Positions 1-6,923 are shown, counted from the stretch's first letter. The stretch is DNA of 64,000 nucleotides from CAZCEC01 sp964497615 (GCA_964497615.1 CAZCEC010000003.1:62001-126000); one strand, 5' to 3'. Program-made: numbers and translations. The notes: generated from the letters alone by a model not told the origin.

Positions 1-39
1 TAACGCAGGTCGAGCGTTCCTGCAAATGGCGGACAACCG

Positions 40-82
40 AAAAAGACGCGGGCCAGTCACCGGTGAGGCGTGACTGGCCCGC
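40..82 (-). terminator. Intrinsic terminator of the rplU-rpmA-rpmE operon
   Basis: A perfect 12-bp stem (48-59 pairing with 71-82, 11-nt loop) lies 30 nt beyond the rpmE stop. Read on the minus strand, the stem is followed within three bases by five T residues (40-44). This is a classical Rho-independent terminator. Confidence 0.9.
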
Positions 83-112
83 GAGGCAGTGGCAGGGTCC
101 AAGACGGTCCGC

Positions 113-595
113 TTATTCGGCCGGCGCGGCCTCCGGCTCGGGAGTCTCTTCCAAGAAGCCGCGCGCGCGCAGGCGCTTCTTCAGGTCGATCAGGCTCTTG
201 CGGCCAAAGCCATCCAGGGCCAAGAAGGAATCCTCACCCTGCGCCTTCAGCCGGTCGAGGACATCGGCGACCGTGTGCAGGGCCGCGTTGGTCAGAGCGT
301 TCTCAGCGCGGGCGCCCAACTCCAGGCTGGCAATCGGCTGATCGGGCGAAGCCTTGACGACCTCGCGCGCCTGGGCCTGGGCCCGGAACTGGTCGCGGAT
401 TTCCAGCTTCTTGTAGAAGCGGTCCACCTGGCCCTCGGTGTCCACCATGCGCTGCTCACCCGTATAGAAGGGGTGGCACTGCGAGCACATGTCGGTGTGG
501 ATGACTTCCTTAGTCGAGCCGGTGGTCCAGGTGTTGCCGCACGAGCAAATGACCTTGGCGTTCTCAAAGTACTTTGGGTGAATACCAGTCTTCAT
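113..595 (-). CDS. rpmE: Ribosomal protein L31 fused to an RNA polymerase alpha-CTD-like domain
   Basis: Residues 1-70 are a zinc-type (C+) L31 of the large ribosomal subunit: Cys17, Cys19, Cys37 and Cys40 sit in the usual CxC...CxxC arrangement followed by HPFYTG. Ordinary L31 ends near residue 70-75; this protein has 160 residues. Residues 85-148 match the C-terminal domain of the RNA polymerase alpha subunit: RAENAL around residue 96-101, then GFGRKSL at 129-135. Positions equivalent to E. coli alpha R265, N268, G296, K298 and S299 appear retained as R96, N99, G131, K133 and S134. A Pro/Glu/Ala tail ends the protein. It is last in an operon after rplU and rpmA. The L31 call is firm; the role of the alpha-CTD-like part (DNA, RNA or protein contact) is unknown. 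Confidence 0.93.
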   Translation of the reverse strand: MKTGIHPKYFENAKVICSCGNTWTTGSTKEVIHTDMCSQCHPFYTGEQRMVDTEGQVDRFYKKLEIRDQFRAQAQAREVVKASPDQPIASLELGARAENALTNAALHTVADVLDRLKAQGEDSFLALDGFGRKSLIDLKKRLRARGFLEETPEPEAAPAE

Positions 596-712
596 GGTGT
601 CCTCTGCCCCTGGCGAGCCCGGAACGTTCCGTCGACGGCGTGATCCTGGGGCCGGGAATCACGCCGCTCGGGGGAACATGGGCGGCAAAAGTCGCGCTGA
701 TCCAAGGCGGCG

Positions 713-1009
713 TCAGGCCGCGGCGGGTTCATCGGCAGCCGGGGCGGCGGGCGCCTCCGGCATGATGACGCTGACGCGCTTGCGTCCATCGGGCATGCGC
801 TCGAACGTCACCTGACCGGCTGCGATTGCGTACAGGGTGTCATCGCGGCCGAGACGCACGTTGCGCCCGGGATGAATGTGCGTGCCGCGCTGCCGGGCAA
901 TGATATGGCCGGAGCGCACCCATTCGCCGCCGTACTTTTTGACGCCCAGGCGCTGCGAGTTGCTGTCGCGGCCGTTGCGGCTGGAGCCGCCGCCTTTCTT
1001 GTGTGCCAT
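713..1009 (-). CDS. rpmA: 50S ribosomal protein L27
   Basis: L27 sits near the peptidyl-transferase centre and helps place tRNA ends. The 98-residue product begins MAHKKGGGSSRNGRDS, the conserved L27 N-terminus with no cleavable pre-extension of the Firmicutes kind. GVKKYGG, RQRGTHIHPG and GRDDTLYA follow. The last ~15 residues are Ala/Pro-rich and go beyond the core fold. The start is 10 bp after the rplU stop, so translation is probably coupled. A 9-bp hairpin with no T tract lies between rpmA and rpmE. Confidence 0.97.
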   Translation of the reverse strand: MAHKKGGGSSRNGRDSNSQRLGVKKYGGEWVRSGHIIARQRGTHIHPGRNVRLGRDDTLYAIAAGQVTFERMPDGRKRVSVIMPEAPAAPAADEPAAA

Positions 1010-1019
1010 GGTTCTGTGC

Positions 1020-1334
1020 CTACCCTTCGATGGATGTAACTTGCAGCCGAGTGTACTTCTGACGATGGCCGCGCTTCCGGCGCTGGCGTTCCTTGGCCTT
1101 GTAGCGGAAGGCGATGACTTTGGGGCCCTTCACCTCGCCGATGACGGTGGCGGTGACCTTGGCCCCGCTGACGTTGGGAGTCCCGATGGTGACGGCGCCG
1201 TCGTTGGCCACCAGCAGCACATCCTCGATGACGTGCTCGGCGCCAGCTTCCACCGGGAGGAGGTCCACCTCGATGGCGGCGCCCTCCACACAGCGGTACT
1301 GCTTGTTGCCACTACGGATAATGGCGTACTTCAT
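1020..1334 (-). CDS. rplU: 50S ribosomal protein L21
   Basis: L21 is a 23S rRNA-binding protein of the large subunit. The reading frame opens at 1445, but the family N-terminus (MKYAIIRSGNKQYRC) begins at the ATG at 1334, preceded by GGAG six nt upstream. This gives 104 residues, normal for the family. Conserved features include the KQY of the first strand, the central IGTP segment, and the basic RRKRGHRQKYT block near the C-terminus that binds rRNA. It is first in rplU-rpmA-rpmE, the common bacterial order, and has its own promoter about 160 bp upstream. Confidence 0.97.
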   Translation of the reverse strand: MKYAIIRSGNKQYRCVEGAAIEVDLLPVEAGAEHVIEDVLLVANDGAVTIGTPNVSGAKVTATVIGEVKGPKVIAFRYKAKERQRRKRGHRQKYTRLQVTSIEG

Positions 1335-1490
1335 ATTAGCTCCAATCCTCGCTTCACCGCCGGGGCCAGGGCCGGTAAGGGCAGGGCGCAAGCGCCGCGA
1401 ATGGCCACGACGGGGAAGACTGGCTAGATGGCCGTCCATCCACACTCTGACGGCAACATGCCCCGGACATCCGCCGGGGCAGCGAGTTGG

Positions 1491-1518
1491 ATTATATCAG
1501 ACGAAACAAGGGTGTCAA
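1491..1518 (-). promoter_or_regulatory. Sigma-70-type promoter of the rplU operon
   Basis: Minus-strand consensus TTGACA (1513-1518), 16-nt spacer and TATAAT (1491-1496). Transcription should begin near 1484 and leave a leader of about 150 nt before rplU. That leader includes a 6-bp GC hairpin (1461-1466 with 1474-1479). Autogenous control by L21 through this leader is possible but not demonstrated. Confidence 0.85.
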
Positions 1519-1546
1519 GGCAGCCATTGCACTGATCTAATGGTCG

Positions 1547-1576
1547 TTGACGCCCAATTGCGCCTCATGGTACAAT
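1547..1576 (+). promoter_or_regulatory. Promoter of tRNA-Glu
   Basis: TTGACG (1547-1552), 18-nt spacer, TACAAT (1571-1576). The predicted start lies about ten bases before the mature tRNA 5' end. It is back to back with the rplU promoter, so both strands fire away from the 1497-1546 region. Confidence 0.75.
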
Positions 1577-1593
1577 GCCCGCCGGTGTCCCCC

Positions 1594-1669
1594 GCCCCTA
1601 TCGTCTAGTGGCCCAGGACGTGGCCCTCTCAAGGCCAAAACCGGGGTTCGAGTCCCCGTAGGGGCACCA
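1594..1669 (+). tRNA. tRNA-Glu(CUC), CCA encoded
   Basis: The 7-bp acceptor stem (1594-1600 with 1659-1665) is perfect. The D arm closely resembles bacterial tRNA-Glu. The anticodon stem 1621-1625/1633-1637 encloses loop CTCTCAA with anticodon CTC at 1628-1630. The T arm carries GGTTCGAGT. The 3' CCA is encoded (1667-1669). It is followed at once by an intrinsic terminator. Confidence 0.95.
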
Positions 1670-1670
1670 T

Positions 1671-1716
1671 CAGCCGGCCGAGCGTGAAACCGATCATGCT
1701 CGGCCGGCTGTATTTT
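1671..1716 (+). terminator. Intrinsic terminator of tRNA-Glu
   Basis: A perfect 13-bp stem (1671-1683 with 1698-1710) with a 14-nt loop is followed by TATTTT (1711-1716), immediately after the tRNA CCA end. Confidence 0.88.
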
Positions 1717-1757
1717 CGGCCTACCCCACGGCTTGCCTACGACCTCCGGGCAAACCG

Positions 1758-2678
1758 TCACTCTACCTGCGGACCGGCCGCTCTTGCGCCGCAAACGCTG
1801 TCGATCTTACGTCGCACCCAGCCCTCGAGGTCATTCAAAATCGGGTCGGCGCCCACGGCTTGGGCGGCGATGTGGAGCAATTTCTGGATGGACATTGCTC
1901 GAAATGCGACGCTGGCCGGGTCCACGCGATTCCGCAGCCATTGCCAATCGGCGCCATGTATGCGCTGGGCCATGGCCAACCCGGGGCCGTCGGCAAAGGC
2001 CATGACGAAGGCAGGCTGCAGGCGATGGCGTTTTGCCACGGCATAGGCAGTGGTCAGGTTGCGCATCCACTGGAACCACGGCCCGGCAAATGGGCAAGGC
2101 GCGACGCTTGTCTCGGCCGAGTAGCCGAACACAGCCGGGATAAAGTCCCAATAGGCGATGCCTTTGGCGCTCAGCGCGCAGCGCGCCTCCAGCCTGTTGG
2201 CTGGGTTCACCTGCGGCACATAGTGGCCATTGCACTGGCGCAGTCCCTTGCGGCGGCCCGTTGGAAGCGGCCGGGTCTGCGAGCAGACGCCCCCATCGTT
2301 TTCGCTGAACTTGCACTCGAATACAATCAGGGTATGCGGGCTGCGGGCGACCGCATCTACAAACGTCGGGGTCTTTTCTCGCAGGCAGTTGTCTGGATCG
2401 TGCCACTCCAAGTCCACCACCCACGGGCCGCCCCGGGGCACCCCCAAATCCTGGGCGAGGGCATCCAAGATTGCATCGCGGCGCGGGTGAAGCTTGAGCG
2501 TGCCAAACACATCAATCGCCAGCGCTTGCGACGAGTGTTCCTTCCAGGTGTCGCAGCTCTCGCCGGTCGCACCATGCCACCGGAAGGCTGTCCAGGGTTC
2601 CACTGCCGCTTGAGCGAAGGGGAAGAGATTGGCTTCGATGGTTCGGCGTCGCGCCGCGCTCATGGCCAAGGTTGGCAT
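1758..2678 (-). CDS. Hypothetical protein with PD-(D/E)XK nuclease-like core
   Basis: About 306 residues from the ATG at 2678. I do not recognise a named family. The middle of the protein has an acidic residue in a TFVDAVA context, then a hydrophobic strand ending in VFECKFSE. This D...ExK spacing is the signature of the PD-(D/E)XK nuclease fold. The C-terminal half is rich in aromatic and basic residues and has several Cys. The frame is open further upstream, but a TATAAT box at 2685-2690 sits just before 2678, so this ATG is favoured and the mRNA would be leaderless. No restriction methylase, toxin or CRISPR partner lies nearby. Catalytic activity is an inference from the motif alone. Confidence 0.6.
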   Translation of the reverse strand: MPTLAMSAARRRTIEANLFPFAQAAVEPWTAFRWHGATGESCDTWKEHSSQALAIDVFGTLKLHPRRDAILDALAQDLGVPRGGPWVVDLEWHDPDNCLREKTPTFVDAVARSPHTLIVFECKFSENDGGVCSQTRPLPTGRRKGLRQCNGHYVPQVNPANRLEARCALSAKGIAYWDFIPAVFGYSAETSVAPCPFAGPWFQWMRNLTTAYAVAKRHRLQPAFVMAFADGPGLAMAQRIHGADWQWLRNRVDPASVAFRAMSIQKLLHIAAQAVGADPILNDLEGWVRRKIDSVCGARAAGPQVE

Positions 2679-2684
2679 GACGGT

Positions 2685-2690
2685 ATTATA
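2685..2690 (-). promoter_or_regulatory. -10 box for a leaderless transcript
   Basis: TATAAT on the minus strand ends 6 nt before the ATG at 2678, so transcription would start at or next to the start codon. No good -35 is visible. Confidence 0.5.
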
Positions 2691-2755
2691 GGACGGCTGT
2701 TCACTCTTTCGGCGGTGCTGGCCGCGGGCGCCCTCGCCCCCATCCATTGGCGGCG

Positions 2756-2938
2756 GACAGACAGGGGGCGGCGCTCGTCCTGCGTTTCCTGACGGGTGTA
2801 TACCTTGCCGGTGTCTACCCGGTCAGCATGACGATCGTGGCCACGTGGACCTAGCGCGACCGGGGACTGGGCATCGGGCTGCCGGTTGGGGCGCTCACGC
2901 TGGGCTCGGCCGCACCGCATTGGTGGGCGGTTTCGTCA
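2756..2938 (+). pseudogene. Remnant of an MFS transporter gene
   Basis: Read from 2756, the plus strand encodes a stretch typical of MFS transporters: LRFLTGVYLAGVYPVSM, then an in-frame TAG at 2852-2854, then RDRGLGIG and VGALTLGSAAPH. These match the region around transmembrane helix 4 and the following loop of major-facilitator permeases. Upstream (2700-2755) the same kind of sequence seems to continue in another frame, which suggests an additional frameshift. No complete gene is present. The remnant fills the space between the nuclease-like gene and the cyclophilin gene. Confidence 0.55.
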
Positions 2939-2950
2939 GGCGCAGCCATG

Positions 2951-2956
2951 TATAAT
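2951..2956 (+). promoter_or_regulatory. -10 box of the cyclophilin lipoprotein gene
   Basis: TATAAT at 2951-2956 overlaps the first possible ATG (2948) of the downstream frame. That ATG therefore cannot be the start if this promoter is used, which supports the TTG start at 2999. Confidence 0.6.
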
Positions 2957-2998
2957 ACGCCAACGGAATGCGCCCACACCTCAGTTCGGAGAGTCACC

Positions 2999-4270
2999 TT
3001 GCGACAACGATCGTTGGTATGGTTTCTGATTGCGGCATTGGCTAGCGCCACACCATTGGCTGGCTGCGCGCCCGCCACGCCCACGCGTACCGACAGCCTG
3101 GTTTTGGTCAGCCCGACCCCTGCCGCACAATCAGCCGCCCCCACCACGGCGCGGCCCACTGCCGCCCCGACCACCAGCCCCGACGGGGCTCTGCAATGGG
3201 CCGCGCCGCCGGAGTTGATCATTGACCCGGCCGGGCATTACCTGGCGACGTTCAAGACAGTCAAGGGCGACATCGTGGTTGAACTCCTGGCCGACAAGGC
3301 CCCTGTGACGGTCAACAACTTCGTCTTTCTGGCGCGCGCCGGTTTTTACGACCACACGACTTTTCATCGCGTCCTGCCGGACTTTATGGCGCAAGGGGGA
3401 GACCCCACCGGCACGGGCACGGGCGGCCCCGGCTACCGATTTCAGGACGAGTTTCACCCCGATCTGACCTTTGCCGAACCCGGCTTGCTAGCCATGGCCA
3501 ACTCCGGCGCGGACACGAACGGCAGCCAGTTCTTTATCACCTTTGCGCCGACGCCGCACCTGAATTTCGCGCATACTATCTTCGGCAAGGTGGTGGAGGG
3601 CATGGATGTCGCGCTGGCGCTGCGCCTCCGCGACCCGGAGGTGGCGCCCGACTTTTTGGGTGATGAGCTGGAAACCATTGACATTGAGGAGGTGGCTGAG
3701 AGCCGGCTTCCGCCGCCGACCGCAACGCCTATCCCCATCGTACCGGTCTTGGAAGACGGCCGTCCCCTGGCGGAACTCGAGATCGCCGAGCGCGAGAATA
3801 TCTACACGGGGCGGCCCGCCATGATCATCGACCCCGCCCGCGCCTATCAGGCTACCATTGCCACGACCAAGGGCGAGGTCGTCATCGAACTGCACGCGGC
3901 CGATGCGCCCGAGAGCGTGAACAATTTCGTTGTGTTGGCTCAGTTGGGCTATTGGGACAACTTCCCAATCAACTACGCCGACCCGTCCGCTTTTGTTCTC
4001 ACGGGCTCGCCCGCGGGTGTGCCCACCAGCGACATCGGCTACGTCATTCCGTCAGAGATATACCAGCCGCATGTGGTTGGCTCGGTGGGTTTCTGGTACC
4101 GGGAAGACCGACTTGGATCGAGCGGCAGCCAGTTCTACATTCTGCTGGCAGAGACTCAGGGCCTGGACGCCGAATTCACGACCTTTGGCATCGTGCTGTC
4201 TGGCATGGACATAGCCGCCAGCCTTACCGTGGACGACCGGGTAGAATCCATCACAATCGAGGAGCAGTAG
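2999..4270 (+). CDS. Lipoprotein with two tandem cyclophilin-type PPIase domains
   Basis: Predicted extracytoplasmic peptidyl-prolyl isomerase. A TTG start at 2999, preceded by GGAGAG, gives a 423-residue protein with a short basic N-terminus, a hydrophobic segment and lipobox LAGC, then a Thr/Pro/Ala linker. Domain 1 (about residues 75-235) has the full cyclophilin core: FHRVLPDFMAQGG, GGPGYRFQDEF, NGSQFFITF and FGKVVEGMD. Domain 2 (about 275-423) keeps the fold signatures VVIELHAADAPESVNNFV and GSQFYILL but has no FHR motif, so the catalytic Arg is missing. It may serve in binding or structure. The gene is followed 7 bp later by an SDR gene. The isomerase call for domain 1 is strong; the substrate is unknown. 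Confidence 0.88.
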   Translation: MRQRSLVWFLIAALASATPLAGCAPATPTRTDSLVLVSPTPAAQSAAPTTARPTAAPTTSPDGALQWAAPPELIIDPAGHYLATFKTVKGDIVVELLADKAPVTVNNFVFLARAGFYDHTTFHRVLPDFMAQGGDPTGTGTGGPGYRFQDEFHPDLTFAEPGLLAMANSGADTNGSQFFITFAPTPHLNFAHTIFGKVVEGMDVALALRLRDPEVAPDFLGDELETIDIEEVAESRLPPPTATPIPIVPVLEDGRPLAELEIAERENIYTGRPAMIIDPARAYQATIATTKGEVVIELHAADAPESVNNFVVLAQLGYWDNFPINYADPSAFVLTGSPAGVPTSDIGYVIPSEIYQPHVVGSVGFWYREDRLGSSGSQFYILLAETQGLDAEFTTFGIVLSGMDIAASLTVDDRVESITIEEQ

Positions 4271-4277
4271 ACCCGCC

Positions 4278-5069
4278 ATGGACCTGAAACTTAAGGACCG
4301 CGTGGCCTTCGTGGCTGGCGCCAGCAAGGGGTTGGGCGCTGCCACGGCCCGGCAGTTGGCGCGCGAGGGCGCGCGCGTGGCGATCAGTTCCCGCGATGCG
4401 GTTCGGCTGGCATCTGCGGCCGAGGCCATCCGCGCTGAGACCGGTGCCCAGGTGCTGCCCGTGCCCGGCGACGTGACCGTCCCGGCCGATATGACCCGCG
4501 CCGTGAGCGAGACCGTGCGCGCCTTCGGCGGCCTGGACGTGCTCGTCACCAACTCCGGCGGACCACCCGCAGGCGGGTTCGACGACTTCGACGATAGTGC
4601 CTGGCAAGCCGCCATCAACCTGCAATTCATGAGCGTCGTGCGGCTAGTGCGGGCAGCGCTGCCGCACCTGCGGCAGTCAACCGCGCCGGCGGTGCTCACG
4701 ATAACGTCGATCAGCGTGAAGCAGCCGATTAGCAACCTGATCCTATCCAACTCTATTCGTATGGCCGTGATTGGCCTGACCAAGAGCCTGGCGCTGGATC
4801 TGGGTAAGGCCGGCATCCGCTGTAACAGCATTCTGCCGGCGTCGACCAGCACTGACCGCATCCAGACCCTGTTCCGGGACCGGGCGGCGCGCAATGGCAC
4901 GACCGTCGAAGCGGAGGAGCAAAAGGCTGCCGTGGAAACGGCACTCGGGCGAATTGCCGATCCGGAGGAGTTCGCCAACGTGGCCGCGTTTTTGTGCTCC
5001 CCAGCCGCCAGTTACCTGACTGGCGTGATGCTGAACTTTGATGGGGGCATGTACCGAGCCGTTTACTAA
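4278..5069 (+). CDS. SDR-family oxidoreductase, atypical catalytic motif
   Basis: A 263-residue Rossmann-fold protein related to 3-oxoacyl-ACP reductases. The cofactor-binding GASKGLG is at residues 14-20 and NSGG replaces the usual NAG. The position of the catalytic YxxxK is occupied by SxxxR, in the stretch SNSIRMAVIGLTKSLA. A BKR-like SDR subgroup without the canonical tetrad is known, and this fits it. It may use other residues or have another role. It lies 7 bp after the cyclophilin gene and 36 bp before a PucR regulator. The substrate cannot be told from sequence. Confidence 0.85.
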   Translation: MDLKLKDRVAFVAGASKGLGAATARQLAREGARVAISSRDAVRLASAAEAIRAETGAQVLPVPGDVTVPADMTRAVSETVRAFGGLDVLVTNSGGPPAGGFDDFDDSAWQAAINLQFMSVVRLVRAALPHLRQSTAPAVLTITSISVKQPISNLILSNSIRMAVIGLTKSLALDLGKAGIRCNSILPASTSTDRIQTLFRDRAARNGTTVEAEEQKAAVETALGRIADPEEFANVAAFLCSPAASYLTGVMLNFDGGMYRAVY

Positions 5070-5105
5070 AACGAATGCGGTGCGCCGTGAGCGCCCGACC
5101 AAACT

Positions 5106-6692
5106 GTGTCCATCACCAACGACATATCCCTCAACGAACTTCTGCGACTGGCCTTTCCGCCCGGCACCCGTGTGCCCCCCGATCTTGATCGCGACCTGGT
5201 GGTGCGCTGGGTCGTGATGGCTGGGGCTGGCGTTTCGCCCGCGGCCGGCGACTTTGTGCTGTGCGGCGCGCCGCCCTCGCGCCGCGATCTCTCGGCCTGG
5301 GCACAGGCCGGGATCGCGGGCGTGGCAGTGCCGGCCGAGACGCCGCTTCCGGCGCACCCGGCCGTGGCGGTGGTCGTTCTGCCCGCGAAGGTGCAGGTGC
5401 GCGATGTCCAACAGGCCGCCCTGGAACTGATTGTCAACCGGCAATCGTATCTCATGGAGCGCGGCGCGCTGGTGTCGCAAACCCTCACGCAGCGCGCCCT
5501 CGAAGGCGCCGGCCTGGAGGGCCTGGCGCGCGCGATGGCGGACCTGACCGGCAAGAGCGTGGTCGTGCAGGACAAGCGCCTGAAGGCCCTGGCGCACGCC
5601 GTAGCCCCATCCATGAGCCACATCTGGGCAGACCTGCTTGACGCCCTGGGCTCCTTTAGTCAATTGCCAGAGGGGCTGCGTGACCGGCGGCAGGCGGCGA
5701 CGATGGCTGGGCTGCGTGACCAATCCCTCCCTGGGGGGCTCATGCGGCTGGTGTGTCCCATCGTGGCGCAAGGCATGGCCCGCGGCTATCTCTCAATCGT
5801 AGGCGGGGCGGGCGACCTCGACGCCCTTGACCAACTTGTGGTGGAGTATGGCGCAGCTGCTTGCGCGCTGGAAATGGCAAAGGCCAAGGCCGTCAGCGAC
5901 GCCGAGAAGCGGGCACATGGGGATTTCATCGACGCGATCCTGACCGGGTCGGTGCCGCTGGACGAACTGGTCCGCTGGGCACAGCGCATTGGCACTGACC
6001 TGGACGCGCCGCATGCTGCGGTGGTGTGGCGCTGGGCCGCCGCGCCGGAGCCGCCCAGCCTGAGGCGCCTGGAAACACTGGTGAATCAGTCCGTGGTGCA
6101 GCAGGGCGCCCATGCGCTCGTGCGGCCGCGGGGCGGGGAGGTGGTGGCCTTTTGCGGTGTCGCGGCGATTGACCGACCCGACGTGGCGCTGGCGCTGGCC
6201 GAGGCGGTGCGCAAGGCCGCGGCTGGTGAGTATCCGAAGATCGAGATATATGCGGGGCTAGGCCGGCCAGCCGGCGACCTTCCGGACTGGAAAGATTCCT
6301 ACCGGGAGGCGTCGCAGGCGCTTTCCATGGCCGCGCGTCTGCGCGAACAGAAACCGCTGTACTTCGGCGATCTGTCTGTATACCGTCTGCTGTTTCAACT
6401 CGAGGGCAACCCTGAGCTGGAGGCTTTCTGCCGCGAAGCGTTGGGGCCACTGCTGGAGTACGAGGGCGGCGGAGACTTGCTGGAGACGCTGGAGGCTTTC
6501 TGCGAGCGTCTGGGCAACCTCAGCCAGACGGCGGAGAAGCTGTTCATTCACCGCAACTCGCTCCTGTACCGCATGGAACGCATCTCCCAGATTGCGGGGC
6601 TGGACATGAACAACCCGGACACCCGGCTGGCGGTGCACCTGGCGCTCAAGGTCCGCAAGATGCTCAATCTGGCGCCGCGGAAGCGAAAGTGA
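5106..6692 (+). CDS. PucR/CdaR-family transcriptional regulator
   Basis: A 528-residue cytoplasmic regulator with a GTG start. The N-terminal ~150 residues resemble the PucR N-terminal sensing domain. The middle has a GGDEF-like/CdaR region (SDAEKRAHGDFIDAILTG and on). The C-terminus carries the PucR-type helix-turn-helix: LETLEAFCERLGNLSQTAEK followed by LFIHRNSLLYRMERI. Family members control purine, sugar-acid or amino-acid catabolism genes. The nearest candidate target is the SDR just upstream; the aspartate-pathway genes downstream have their own promoter and attenuator. The inducer is unknown. A weak GC-rich hairpin follows the stop codon. Confidence 0.88.
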   Translation: MSITNDISLNELLRLAFPPGTRVPPDLDRDLVVRWVVMAGAGVSPAAGDFVLCGAPPSRRDLSAWAQAGIAGVAVPAETPLPAHPAVAVVVLPAKVQVRDVQQAALELIVNRQSYLMERGALVSQTLTQRALEGAGLEGLARAMADLTGKSVVVQDKRLKALAHAVAPSMSHIWADLLDALGSFSQLPEGLRDRRQAATMAGLRDQSLPGGLMRLVCPIVAQGMARGYLSIVGGAGDLDALDQLVVEYGAAACALEMAKAKAVSDAEKRAHGDFIDAILTGSVPLDELVRWAQRIGTDLDAPHAAVVWRWAAAPEPPSLRRLETLVNQSVVQQGAHALVRPRGGEVVAFCGVAAIDRPDVALALAEAVRKAAAGEYPKIEIYAGLGRPAGDLPDWKDSYREASQALSMAARLREQKPLYFGDLSVYRLLFQLEGNPELEAFCREALGPLLEYEGGGDLLETLEAFCERLGNLSQTAEKLFIHRNSLLYRMERISQIAGLDMNNPDTRLAVHLALKVRKMLNLAPRKRK

Positions 6693-6718
6693 CCAGGGCC
6701 GGGCGCCGGCTCTTGGTC
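6691..6718 (+). terminator. Possible weak terminator after the PucR gene
   Basis: An imperfect 12-bp stem (6691-6702 with 6706-6718, one bulge and two G-T pairs) begins at the stop codon. Only a short AATTT follows, so termination may be inefficient. Confidence 0.35.
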
Positions 6719-6728
6719 AATTTGCCGA

Positions 6729-6758
6729 TTGACAAGCGCGGGCCGGGTGTGCTACTTT
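6729..6758 (+). promoter_or_regulatory. Promoter of the aspartate kinase leader
   Basis: TTGACA (6729-6734), 18-nt spacer, TACTTT (6753-6758). The -10 ends 10 nt before the leader-peptide ATG at 6769, so only about 3 nt of untranslated RNA are expected. Confidence 0.8.
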
Positions 6759-6768
6759 GTCTCCCACG

Positions 6769-6852
6769 ATGAAGCGTTGGATGGGCATGGGCATGGGTAT
6801 GGGTACTACCACGACCGCGACTCCGCCGGAGGCCGCTGCTTCAGCGTGGTAG
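6769..6852 (+). CDS. Met/Thr-rich leader peptide of the aspartate kinase attenuator
   Basis: A 27-codon ORF begins MKRW, continues with four Met-Gly pairs, then TTTTAT, and ends in an Ala-rich tail with Trp and TAG. Five Met and five Thr codons in 27 are far above chance, and both amino acids are products of the pathway opened by the next gene. The layout (promoter, short ORF loaded with regulatory codons, competing RNA hairpins, intrinsic terminator, biosynthetic gene) is that of enteric thr attenuation, and even the MKR start resembles E. coli ThrL. There is no Shine-Dalgarno, so translation is probably leaderless. Expected behaviour: stalling when Met- or Thr-tRNA is scarce favours an antiterminator, for example 6821-6826 pairing with 6878-6883. 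RNA folding was not computed. Confidence 0.85.
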   Translation: MKRWMGMGMGMGTTTTATPPEAAASAW

Positions 6853-6875
6853 GGTGCCGTAACACTCGATACCCA

Positions 6876-6904
6876 ACGCGGAGCCAAGCGGCTCCGCGTT
6901 TTTT
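6876..6904 (+). terminator. Attenuator terminator upstream of aspartate kinase
   Basis: A perfect 10-bp GC-rich stem (6876-6885 with 6890-6899, tetraloop AAGC) is followed by an unbroken T tract (6899-6904). It lies 24 nt after the leader-peptide stop and 20 nt before the lysC start, between promoter and gene, so it must be conditional. Confidence 0.92.
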
Positions 6905-6923
6905 ATTGTTGCCGTGAGGTGAG

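Noticed and set aside
636..666. 9-bp hairpin between rpmA and rpmE as a terminator
   Set aside because: No T tract on either side; a terminator there would also cut off rpmE. It may be a processing or stabilising structure.
2948..2998. ATG at 2948 as start of the cyclophilin lipoprotein
   Set aside because: The ATG overlaps a TATAAT box, and the signal peptide and ribosome site fit the TTG at 2999.
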